Under the pieces are notes generated by a model that was not told the DNA's origin, searched no databases, and saw nothing but the letters and a program-made list of their open reading frames with translations. From positions 33,761,393 through 33,825,392 of the forward strand of contig OX388350.1 of assembly GCA_947579665.1 (NCBI GenBank): 64,000 bases of DNA, given 5' to 3'. Below are positions 27,491 to 38,199 of this stretch, one piece after another (the stretch's first letter is position 1; each line of letters begins with the position of its first letter). The stretch is from Sympetrum striolatum. Taxonomy: Eukaryota; Arthropoda; Insecta; Odonata; Libellulidae. Position numbers and translations under genes: made by a program.

Positions 27491-29420
27491 GCCTTTATTT
27501 CCCATATTTAATCAAAATCTAAGCGAGAAAAGCAACGAAAACGGATAATTTTAGTGAAAATTCAATTTTTTTCCTCAATTTTGCCTTTATTTCCCATATT
27601 TAATAAAATTCTAAGCGAAAAAAACTTCGAAAACGGATAATTTTAGAGAAAATTCAATTTTTTTCCTCAATTTTGCCTTTTTTCCCACATTTAATCAAAT
27701 TCTAAGCGAAAAAAGCTTCGAAAACGGATAATTTTAGAAAAAATTCAATTTTTTTCCTCAATTTTGCCTTTTTCCCACATTTAATCAAATTCTAAGCGAA
27801 AAAAGCAACGAAAATGGATAATTTTAGCAAAAATTCAATTTTTTTACTCTATTTTGCCTTTATTTCCCACATTTAAAAAATTCTAAATGAAATAAAGCAT
27901 CGAAAACGGATAATGTTAGAGAAAATTCAATTTTATTCCTAAATTTTGCCTTTATTTCCCACATTTAATCAAATTCTAAGCGAAATAAGCAACGAAAACG
28001 GATAATTTTATCGAAAATTCAATTTTTTTCCTCAATTTTGCCTTTATTTCCCACATTTAATCAAATTCTAAGAGAAATAAGAAACGAAAACGGATAATTT
28101 TAGCGAAAATTCAATTTTTTTCCTCAATTTTGCCTTTATTTCCCACATTTAATCAAAATCTAAGCGAAAAAAGCAACGAAAACGGATAATTTTAGCGAAA
28201 ATTCAATTTTTTCCTCAATTTTGCATCTCTTTCTCACATTTATCCAAATTCTTAACGCAAAAAGCAACTAAAACGGATAATGTTTGCGAAAATTCAATTT
28301 TTTTCCTCAATTTTGTCATTATTTACCACATTTAATCACATTATGAGCGAAAAAAGCAACGTTAAACGGATAATTTTAGCGATAATTCAATTTTTTTTGT
28401 CAATTTTGCCTTTATTTCCCACATTTAATCAAAATCTAAGCGAGAAAATTAACGAAAACGGATAATTTTAGAGAAAATTCAATTTTTTTCCTCAATTTTG
28501 CCTTTATTTCCCACATTTAATAAAATTCTAAGCGAAAAAAGTTTCAGAAACGGATAATTTTAGAGAAAATTCAATTTTTTTCCACAATTTTGCCATTATT
28601 TCCCACATTTAATCACATTATGAGCGAAAAAATCAACGTTAAACGGATAATTTTAGCAAAAATTCAATTTTTTTCCTCAATTTTGCCTTTATTTCCCACA
28701 TTTCATCAAATTCTAAGCGAAAAAAGCAACAGAAACGGATAATTTTAGCAAAAATTCAATTTTTTTCCTCAATTTTGCCTTTATTTCCCACATTTAATCA
28801 AATTCTAAGCGATAAAAGCAACGAAAACGGATAATTGTAGCAGGAATTCAATTTTTTTCCTCAATTTTGCCTTTATTTCCCACATTTAATCAAATTCTAA
28901 GCGAATTAAGCAACGAAAACGGATAATTTTAGCGAAAATTCAATTTTTTTCCTCAATTTTGCCTTTCTTTCCCACATTTAATAAAATTCTAAGCAAACAA
29001 AGCAACGAAAACGGATAATTTTAGCAAAAATTCAATTTTTTTTCCTCAATTTTGCATTTATTTCCCACATTTAATCAAATTCTAAGCGAAAAAAGCAACG
29101 AAAACGGAAAATTTTAGCAAAAATTCAATTTTTTTCCTCAATTTTGCCATTATTTTCCACATTTAATAAAATTCTAAGCGAAAAAAGCAACGAAAACGGA
29201 TAATTTTAGCGAAAATTCAATTTTTTTCCATAATTTTGCCATTATTTCCCACATTTAATCAAATTCTAAGCGAAAAAAGCAACGAAAATGGATAATTTTA
29301 GCAAAAATTCAATTTTTTTCCTCAATTTTGCCTTTATTTCCAACATTTAAAAAAATTCTAAATGAAAAAAGCAACGAAAACGGATAATTTTAGCGAAAAT
29401 TCAATTTTTTCCTCAATTTT
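27491..29420. repeat. 1,930-bp tandem duplication, copy 2
   Basis: This is nearly identical to the preceding 1,930 bp. It ends where the sequence passes to CAAATTCTAAGCG with GAAAAAGGATAATTTT (about 29,440-29,475) in place of the CAAAATCTAAGCGAG monomer that starts the unit. Confidence 0.87.
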
Positions 29421-29687
29421 GCCTTTATTTCCCACATTTAATCAAATTCTAAGCGAAAAAAGCAACGAAAAAGGATAATTTTAGCGAAAATTCAATTTTT
29501 TCCTCAATTTTTTTTATATCCCACAATTAAAAAAATTCTAAATGAAAAAAGCAACGAAAACGGATAATTTTAGCGAAAATTCAATTTTTTTCCTCAATTT
29601 TGTCTTTATTTCCCACATTTAATAAAATTCTAAGCGAAAAAAGCTTCGAAAACGGATAATTTTAGAGAAAATTCAATTTTTTTACTC

Positions 29688-30049
29688 AATTTTGCCTTTT
29701 TTCCCACATTTAATCAAATTCAAAACGAAAAAAGCTTTGAAAACGGATAATTTTAGAGAAAATTCAATTTTTTTCCTCAATTTTGCCTTTTTCCCACATT
29801 TAATCAAATTCTAAGCGAAAAAAGCAACGAAAATGGATAATTTTAGAAAACATTCAATTTTTTTACTCAATTTTGCCTTTTTTCCCACATTTAATCAAAT
29901 TCAAAACGAAAAAAGCTTTGAAAACGGATAATTTTAGAGAAAATTCAATTTTTTTCCTCAATTTTGCCTTTTTCCCACATTTAATCAAATTCTAAGCGAA
30001 AAAAGCAACGAAAATGGATAATTTTAGAAAACATTCAATTTTTTTACTC
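29688..30049. repeat. 181-bp dimer, two tandem copies
   Basis: Two consecutive monomers are repeated once. The variant CAAAACGAAAAAAGCTTTG lies at 29,721 and again at 29,902, and both are followed by GCAACGAAAATGG, then TTAGAAAACATTC. The copies look identical. This is the smallest clear duplication in the array and is close to two monomers (one partner is shortened to TTTTTCCCAC). Confidence 0.88.
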
Positions 30050-31939
30050 AATTTTGCCTTTATTTCCCACATTTAAAAAATTCTAAATGAAAAAAGCAAC
30101 GAAAACGGATAATTTTAGCCTAAATTCATATTTTTCCTCAATTTTGCATCTCTTTCTCACATTTATCCAAATTCTAAACGCAAAAAGCAACTAAAACGGA
30201 TAATGTATGCGAAAATTCAATTTTTTTCCTCAATTTTGCCATTATTTCCCACATTAAATAAAATTCTAAGCCAAAAAAGCAACGAAAACGGATAATTTTA
30301 GCGAAAATTCAATTTTTTTCCATAATTTTGCCATTATTTCCCCCTTTTTATCAAATTCTAAGCGAAAAAAGCAACGAAAATGGATAATTTTAGCAAAAAT
30401 TCAATTTTTTTCCTCAATTTTGCCTTTATTTCCCACATTTAAAAAAATTCTAAATGAAAAAAGCAACGAAACGGATAATTTTAGCGAAAATTCAATTTTT
30501 TTCCTCAATTTTGCCTTTATTTCCCACATTTAATCAAATTCTAAGCGAGAAAAGCAACGAAAACGGATAATTGTAGCAAGAATTCAATTTTTTTCCTCAA
30601 TTTTGACTTTATTTCCCACATTTAATCAAATTATAAGCGAAAAAGGCAACGAAAACGGATAATTTTAGCGAAAATTCAATTTTTTTCCTCAATTTTGCCT
30701 TTATTTCCCACATTTAATCAAATTCTATGCGAAATAAGCAACGAAAACGGATAATTTTAGCGAAAATTCAATTTTTTTCCTCAATTTTGCCTTTTTTCCC
30801 ACATTTAATCAAATTCTAAGCGAAAAAAGCAACGAAAATGGATAATTTTAGAGAAAATTCAATTTTTTTCCTCAATTTTGCCTTTATTTCCCACATTTAA
30901 TCAAATTCTAAGCGAAAAAAGCAACGAAAACGGATAATTTTAGCAAAAATTCAATTTTTTTCCTCAATTTTGCCTTTATGTCCCACATTTACTCAAATTC
31001 TAAGCGATAAAAGCAACGAAAACGGATAATTTTAGCGAAAACTCAATTTTTTTCCTCAATTTTGCCTTTATTTCCCACATTAAATCAAATTCTAAGCGAA
31101 ATAAGCAACGAAAACGGATAATTTTAGCGAAAATTCAATTTTTTTCCCAATTTTGCCTTTATATCCCACATTTAATAAAATTCTAAGCAAACAAAGCAAC
31201 GAAAACGGATAATTTTCGCAAAAATTCAATTTTTTTTCCTCAATTTTGCATTTATATCCCACATTTAATCAAATTCTAAACGAAAAAGCAACGAAAACGG
31301 AAAATTTTAGCAAAAATTCAATTTTTTTCCTCAATTTTGCCTTTATTTTCCACATTTAATAAAATTCTAAGCGAAAAAAGCAACGAAAACGGATAATTTT
31401 AGCGAAAATTCAATTTTTTTCCATAATTTTGCCATTATTTTCCACATTTAATCAAATTCTAAGCGAAAAAAGCAACGAAAATGGATAATTTTAGCAAAAA
31501 TTCAATTATTTTCCTCAATTTTGCCTTTATTTCCCACATTTAAAAAAATTCTAAATGAAAAAAGCAACGAAAACGGATAATTTTAGCGAAAATTCAATTT
31601 TTTCCTCTATTTTTTTATATCCCACAATTTAAAAAATTCTAAATGAAAAAAGCAACGAAAACGGATAATTTTAGCGAAAATTCAATTTTTTTCCTAAATT
31701 TTGCCTTTATTTCCCACATTTTATAAAATTCGTAGCGAAAAGAGCAAAGAAAACGGATAATTTTTTTCGAAAATTCAATTTTTTTCCCGAATTTTGCCTT
31801 TATTTCCCACATTTAATCAAATTCTAAGCGAAAAAAGCAACGAAAGCGGATAATTTTAGCGAAAATTTAATTTTTTTTCCCAATTTTGCCTTTAGTTCCC
31901 ACATTTAATAAAATTCTAAGCGAATAAAGCAACGAAAAC

Positions 31940-32240
31940 GGATAATTTTAGCGAAAATTTATTTTTCCCCTCCCTTTTGCCTTTATTTCCCACATTTAAT
32001 CCAATTATAAGCGAAAAAAGCAACGAAAACGCATATTTTGAGCAAAAATTAAATTTTTCTCCTGAATTTTGCCTTTATTTCACACATTTAATCAAACTAT
32101 GAGCAAAATCAGCAACGAAAACGGATAATTTTAGCGAAAATTCAATTTTTTTCCTCAATTTTGCCTTTATTTCCCACATTTTATCAAATTATGAGCGAAA
32201 AAAGCAAGTAAAACTGATAATTTAAGCGAAAATTCAATTT
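31940..32240. repeat. CCCCTCCC variant cassette
   Basis: Consecutive unusual monomers: TTTATTTTTCCCCTCCCTTT, then GCATATTTTGAGC with TTTCTCCTG, then TTTCACACATTTAATC with CTATGAGCAAAA, then TTATGAGCG with AAGTAAAACTG. The same order recurs near 33,870-34,170, 55,800-56,110, 58,190-58,500 and 60,660-60,960, so the cassette moves and is copied as a unit. It marks the right-half family. Confidence 0.8.
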
Positions 32241-34777
32241 TTTCCTCAATTTTGCCATTATTTCCCACATTTAATCAAATTCTAAGCGAAAAAAGCAACG
32301 AAAACGGATAATTTTAGCAAAAATTCAATTTTTTTTCCTCAATTTTGCATTTATTTCCCACATTTAATCAAATTCTAAGCGAAAAAAGCAACGAAAACGG
32401 AGAATTTTAGCGAAAATTCAATTTTTTTCCATAATTTTGCATTTATTTCCCACATTTAATCAAATTCTAAGTGAAAAAAGCAACGAAAATGGATAATTTT
32501 AGCAAAAATTCAATTTTTTTCCTCAATTTTGCCTTTATTTCCCAAATTTTTTATAAAATTCTTAGCGAAAAGAGCAAAGAAAACGGATAATTTTAGCGAA
32601 AATTCAATTTTTTACTGAATTTTGCCATTATTTCCCACATTTAATCAAATTCTTATCGAAAAAAGCAACGAAAACGGATAATTTTAGCGAACATTCAATT
32701 TTTTTCCTAAATTTTGCCTTTATTTCCCACATTTAATCAAATTCTAAGCGAAATAAGCAACGAAACGGATAATTTTAGCGAAAATTCAATTTTTTTCCTC
32801 AATTTTGCCTTTTTTTCCCACATTTAATCAAATTCTAAGCGAAAAAAGCAACGAAAATGGATAATTTTAGAGAAAATTCAATTTTTTTCCTCAATTTTGC
32901 CTTTATTTCCCACATTTAATCAAATTCTAAGCGAAAAAAGCAACGAAAACGGATAATTTTAGCAAAAATTCAATTTTTTTCCTCAATTTTGCCTTTATGT
33001 CCCACATTTAATCAAATTCTAAGCGATAAAAGCAACGAAAACGGATAATTTTAGCGAAAATTCAATTTTTTTCCTCAATTTTGCCTTTATTTCCCACATT
33101 TAATAAAATTCTAAGCAAACAAAGCAACGAAAACGGATAATTTTAGCAAAAATTCAATTTTTTTTCCTCAATTTTGCATTTATTTCCCACATTTAATCAA
33201 ATTCTAAGCGAAAAAAGCAACGAAAACGGAAAATTTTAGCAAAAATTCAATTTTTTTCCTCAATTTTACCTTTATTTTCCACATTTAATAAAATTCTAAG
33301 CGAAAAAACAACGAAAACGGATAATTTTAGCGAAAATTCAATTTTTTTCCATAATTTTGCCATTATTTCCCACATTTAATCAAATTCTAAAAGAAAAAAG
33401 CAACGAAAATGGATAATTTTAGCAAAAATTCAATTTTTTTCCTCAATTTTGCCTTTATTTCCTACATTTAAAAAAATTCTAAATGAAAAAAGCAACGAAA
33501 ACGGATAATTTTAGCGAAAATTCAATTTTTTCCTCAATTTTGCCTTTATTTCCCACATTTAATCAAATTCTAAGCGAAAAAAGCAACGAAAACGGATAAT
33601 TTTAGCGAAAATTCAATTTTATCCTCAATTTTTTTTATATCCCACAATTAAAAAAATTCTAAATGAAAAAAGCAACGAAAACGGATAATTTTAGCGAAAA
33701 TTCAATTTTTTCCTCAATTTTGCCTTTATTTCCCACATTTTATAAAATTCGTAGCGAAAAGAGCAATTAAAACGGATATTTTTTTTTCGAAAATTCAATT
33801 TTTTTCCCGAATTTTGCCTTTATTTCCCACATTTAATCAAATTCTAAGCGAAAAAAGCAACGAAAACGGATAATTTTAGCGAAAATTTATTTTTCCCCTC
33901 CCTTTTGCCTTTATTTCCCACATTTAATCCAATTATAAGCGAAAAAAGCAACGAAAACGCATATTTTGAGCAAAAATTAAATTTTTCTCCTGAATTTTGC
34001 CTTTATTTCACACATTTAATCAAACTATGAGCAAAATTAGCAACGAAAACGGATAATTTTAGCGAAAATTCAATTTTTTTCCTAAATTTTGCCTTTATTT
34101 CCCACATTTTATCAAATTATGAGCGAAAAAAGCAAGTAAAACTGATAATTTAAGCGAAAATTCAATATTTTTCCTCAATTTTGCCATTATTTCCCACATT
34201 TAATCAAATTCTAAGCGAAAAAAGCAACGAAAACGGATAATTTTAGCAAAAATTCAATTTTTTTTCCTCAATTTTGCATTTATTTTCCACATTTAATAAA
34301 ATTATAAGCGGAAAAAGCAACGAAAACGGATAATTTCTTCGAATTTTCAGTTTTTTCCCTCAATTTTGCCTTTATTTCCCACATTTAATAAAATTCTAAG
34401 CGAAAAAAGCAACTAAAACGGATTATTTTAGTGAAAATTCAATTTTTTTCCTCAATTTTGCCATTATTTCCCACATTTAATCAAATTCTAAGCGAAAAAA
34501 GCAAAGAAAACGGATAATTGTAGCGAAAATTCAATTTTTTTCCTCAATTTTGCCTTTATTTCCCACATTTAATAAAATTCTAAGCGAAAAAAGCAACGAA
34601 AACGGATAATTTTAGCGAAAATTATATTTTTTTCCTCAATTTTGCCATTATTTCCCACATTTAATCAAATTCTAAGCGAAAAAAGCAACGAAAACGGATA
34701 ATTGTAGCAAGAATTCAATTTTTTTCCTCAATTTTGCCTTTATTTCCCACATTTAATCAAATTCTAAGCGAAAAAAG

Positions 34778-35840
34778 CAACGAAAACGGATAATTTTAGC
34801 GATAATTCAATTTTTTTTTGTCAATTTTGCCTTTATTTCCCACATTTAATCAAAATCTAAGCGAGAAAAGCAACGAAAACGGATAATTTTAGTGAAAATT
34901 CAATTTTTTTCCTCAATTTTGCCTTTTTTCCCACAATTAATCAAATTCAAAGCGAAAAAAGCATCGAAAACGGATAATTTTAGCAAAAATTCAATTTTTT
35001 TACTCTATTTTGCCTTTATTTCCCACATTTAAAAAATTCTAAATGAAAAAAGCAACGAAAACGGATCATTTTAGCGAAAATTCAATTTTTTTCCTCAATT
35101 TATCCTTTATTTCCCACATTTAATCAAATTCTAAGCGAAAAAAGCAAGTAAAACTGATAATTTAAGCAAAAATTCAATATTTTTCCTCAATTTTGCCATT
35201 ATTTCCCACATTTAATCAAATTCTAAGCGAACAAAGCAACGAAAACGGATAATTTAGCAAAAATTCAATTTTTTTCCTCAATTTTGCCTTTATTTCCCAC
35301 ATTAAATAAAATTCTATGCGAAAAAAGCAACGAAAACGGAGAATTTTAGCGAAAATTCAATTTTTTTCCATAATTTTGCCTTTATTTCCCACATTTATTC
35401 AAATTCTAAGCGAGAAAAGCAACGAAAATGGATAATTTTGGCAAAAATTCAATTTTTTTCTCAATTTTGCCTTTAATTCCCAAATTTTTTATAAAATTCT
35501 TAGCGAAAAGAGCAAACAAAACGGATAATTTTAGCGAAAATTCAATTTTTTACTGAATTTTGCCATTATTTCCCACATTTAATCAAATTCTTAGCGAAAA
35601 AAGCAACGAAAACGGATAATTTTAGCGAAAATTCAATTTTTTTCCTCAATTTTGCCTTTATTTCCCACATTTAATAAAATTATAAGCGGAAAAAGCAACG
35701 AAAACGGATAATTTCTTCGAAAATTCAGTTTTTTCCCTCAATTTTGCCTTTATTTCCCACATTTAATAAAATTCTAAGCGAAAAAAGCAACGAAATCGGA
35801 TAATTTTAGCGAAAATTCAATTTTTTTCCTCAATTTTGCC
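34778..35840. repeat. Left contig end, duplicated on the far side of the gap
   Basis: This 1,063-bp suffix of the left contig corresponds from end to end with 36,041-37,116. Shared marks in order include GCGATAATTC with a nine-T run, CCCACAATTAATC with CAAAGCG, a direct step from GCATCG to a TTTACTC monomer, AATTTATCC, AAGTAAAACTG, GGATAATTTAGC, ATTCTATGCG, TTTTGGCAAAA, CCAAATTTTTTATAAAATTC and CGAAATCGG. The GCATCG-to-TTTACTC step is found nowhere else in the window. Confidence 0.88.
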
Positions 35841-36040
35841 NNNNNNNNNNNNNNNNNNNNNNNNNNNNNNNNNNNNNNNNNNNNNNNNNNNNNNNNNNNN
35901 NNNNNNNNNNNNNNNNNNNNNNNNNNNNNNNNNNNNNNNNNNNNNNNNNNNNNNNNNNNNNNNNNNNNNNNNNNNNNNNNNNNNNNNNNNNNNNNNNNNN
36001 NNNNNNNNNNNNNNNNNNNNNNNNNNNNNNNNNNNNNNNN
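35841..36040. other. Assembly gap of exactly 200 N
   Basis: A run of exactly 200 N joins two satellite contigs. A round fixed length points to a scaffolder placeholder, not a measured size. Open frames that appear to cross it (35,774-36,043 minus and 35,836-36,123 plus) consist mostly of undetermined residues and are not genes. Confidence 0.99.
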
Positions 36041-37116
36041 CAACGAAAACGGATAATTTTAGCGATAATTCAATTTTTTTTTGTCAATTTTGCCTTTATT
36101 TCCCACATTTAATCAAAATCTAAGCGAGAAAAGCAACGAAAACGGATAATTTTAGTGAAAATTCAATTTTTTTCCTCAATTTTGCCTTTTTTCCCACAAT
36201 TAATCAAATTCAAAGCGAAAAAAGCATCGAAAACGGATAATTTTTAGCAAAAATTCAATTTTTTTACTCTATTTTGCCTTTATTTCCCAAATTTTAAAAA
36301 ATTCTAAATGAAAAAAAGCAACGAAAACGGATCATTTTAGCGAAAATTCAATTTTTTTCCTCAATTTATCCTTTATTTTCCCACATTTAATCAAATTCTA
36401 AGCGAAAAAAAGCAAGTAAAACTGATAATTTAAGCAAAAATTCAATATTTTTCCTCAATTTTGCCATTATTTCCCACATTTAATCAAATTCTAAGCGAAC
36501 ACAAAGCAACGAAAACGGATAATTTAGCAAAAATTCAATTTTTTTCCTCAATTTTGCCTTTATTTCCCACATTAAATAAAATTCTATGCGAAAAAAGCAA
36601 CGAAAACGGAGAATTTTTAGCGAAAATTCAATTTTTTTCCATAATTTTGCCTTTATTTCCCACATTTATTCAAATTCTAAGCGAGAAAAGCAACGAAAAT
36701 GGATAATTTTGGCAAAAATTCAATTTTTTTCTCAATTTTGCCTTTAATTCCCAAATTTTTTATAAAATTCTTAGCGAAAAGAGCAAACAAAACGGATAAT
36801 TTTAGCGAAAATTCAATTTTTTACTGAATTTTGCCATTATTTCCCACATTTAATCAAATTCTTAGCGAAAAAAGCAACGAAAAACGGATAATTTTAGCGA
36901 AAATTCAATTTTTTTCCTCAATTTTGCCTTTATTTCCCACATTTAATAAAATTATAAGCGGAAAAAAGCAACGAAAACGGATAATTTCTTCGAAAATTCA
37001 GTTTTTTTCCCTCAATTTTGCCTTTATTTCCCACATTTAATAAAATTCTAAGCGAAAAAAAGCAACGAAATCGGATAATTTTAGCGAAAATTCAATTTTT
37101 TTTCCTCAATTTTGCC
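36041..37116. repeat. Right contig start, insertion-rich copy of the left contig end
   Basis: This 1,076-bp prefix repeats 34,778-35,840. It is 13 bp longer, and I can account for all 13 bases as insertions on this side. Eleven are single extra A or T bases in runs (near 36,240, 36,293, 36,311, 36,374, 36,405, 36,612, 36,880, 36,963, 37,004, 37,056 and 37,101) and one is an extra CA in GCGAACACAAAGC near 36,496. There is also a C-to-A change near 36,290. The same monomer series at 42,061-42,520 and 52,880-53,340 lacks these insertions, so they look like consensus errors at a thin contig end. Confidence 0.85.
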
Positions 37117-38199
37117 ATTATTTCCCACATTTAATCAAATTCTAAGCGAAAAAAAGCAAAGAAAACGGATAATTGTAGCGAAAATTCAATTTTTTTCCTC
37201 AATTTTGCCTTTATTTCCCACATTTAATAAAATTCTAAGCGAAAAAAAGCAACGAAAACGGATAATTTTAGCGAAAAATTCAATTTTTTTTCCTCAATTT
37301 AGCCATTATTTCCCCACATTTAATCAAATTCTAAGCGAAAAAAGCAACGAAAATGGATAATTGTAGCAAGAATTCAATTTTTTTCCTCAATTTTGCCTTT
37401 ATTTCCCACATTTAATCAAATTCTAAGCGAAAAAAGCAACGAGAAACGGATAATTTTAGCAAAAATTCAATTGTTTTTGTCAATTTTGCCTTTATTTCCC
37501 ACATTTAATGAAAATCTAAGCGAGAAAAGCAACGAAAACGGATAATTTTAGTGAAAATTCAATTTTTTCCTCAATTTTGCCTTTATTTCCCACATTTAAT
37601 AAAATTCTAAGCGAAAAAAGCTTCGAAAACGGATAATTTTACAGAAAATTCAATTTTTTTCCTCAATTTTGCCTTTTTTCCCACAATTAATCAAATTCAA
37701 AGCGAAAAAAGCATCGAAAACGGATAATTTTAGAGAAAATTCAATTTTTTTCCTCAATTTTGCCTTTTTCCCACATTTAATCAAATTCTAAGCGAAAAAA
37801 GCAACGAAAATGGATAATTTTAGCAAAAATTCAATTTTTTTACTCTATTTTGCCTTTATTTCCCACATTTAAAAAATTCTAAATGAAAAATGCAACGAAA
37901 ACGGATAATGTTAGAGAAAATTCAATTTTATTCCTAAATTTTGTCTTTATTTCCCACATTTAATCAAATTCTAAGCGAAATAAGCAACGAAAACGGATAA
38001 TTTTAGCGAAAATTCAATTTTTTTCCTCAATTTTGCCGTTTTTTTCCACATTTAATCAAATTCTAAGCGAAAAAAGCAACGAAATGGATAATTTTAGAGA
38101 AAATTCAATTTTTTCCTCAATTTTGCCTTTATTTCCCACATTTAATCAAATTCTAAGCGAAAAAAGCAACGAAAACGGATAATTTTAGCGAAAATCCAA

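Larger units (their letters stand above)
23346..29420. repeat. Higher-order block Q, third copy (Q2), with internal duplication
   Basis: This copy has the same opening order as Q0 and Q1: the short TTTTTTTATTTCCC monomer, GAGATGAG, the GTTAGAGATAATTC monomer, the GCATCTCTTTCTCAC cassettes, and the GTTTCAGAAACGG and GATAAAAGCATCG monomers. The later part is doubled by a 1,930-bp tandem duplication. It is the longest Q copy and seems to hold the most complete monomer order. Confidence 0.78.
29421..34777. repeat. Transition zone with a ~2-kb tandem duplication
   Basis: This segment mixes left-half and right-half monomer types. The order from about 30,780 to 32,770 is repeated from about 32,800 to 34,700: the TTTATGTCCCAC monomer is at 30,976 and 32,994, and the CCCCTCCC monomer is at 31,967 and 33,895. 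The offsets of 2,018 and 1,928 bp differ by one monomer. These copies are more diverged than those in the flanking halves, with private changes such as GAAAGCGG, GAATAAAGC and GGATAATTTTCGC, so the zone looks older. Confidence 0.7.
1..35840. repeat. 92-bp satellite array, left contig
   Basis: About 390 head-to-tail monomers of about 92 bp fill this segment without interruption and all run the same way. Starting from the TTTTAGCGAA box, each monomer reads in order: a near-palindrome AAAATTcAATTTT, a T run of 6-9, CCTCAATTTTGCC, TTTATTTCCCACATTTAAT, AAATTCTAAGCG, an A run, GCAACG and AAAACGGATAA. The consensus is about 28% G+C. The first half is pyrimidine-rich and the second half purine-rich on this strand. 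Spacing was checked by eye: the TATTTCCCAC box falls at 1, 93 and 185. Monomer length varies from about 88 to 93 bp, mainly through homopolymer runs and small deletions. No gene or unrelated insertion was seen. A centromeric, pericentromeric or other heterochromatic location is typical of such arrays but is inferred. Confidence 0.97.

Noticed and set aside
35774..36123. Two open frames spanning the N gap
   Set aside because: Most of their residues are undetermined, and the ends are satellite sequence.
36461..37360. Open frames of 61-82 codons near the gap (36,461-36,706, 36,831-37,040 and 37,112-37,360 plus; 36,480-36,665 minus)
   Set aside because: They are satellite translations. Those near the gap are partly lengthened by the extra bases that look like consensus errors.
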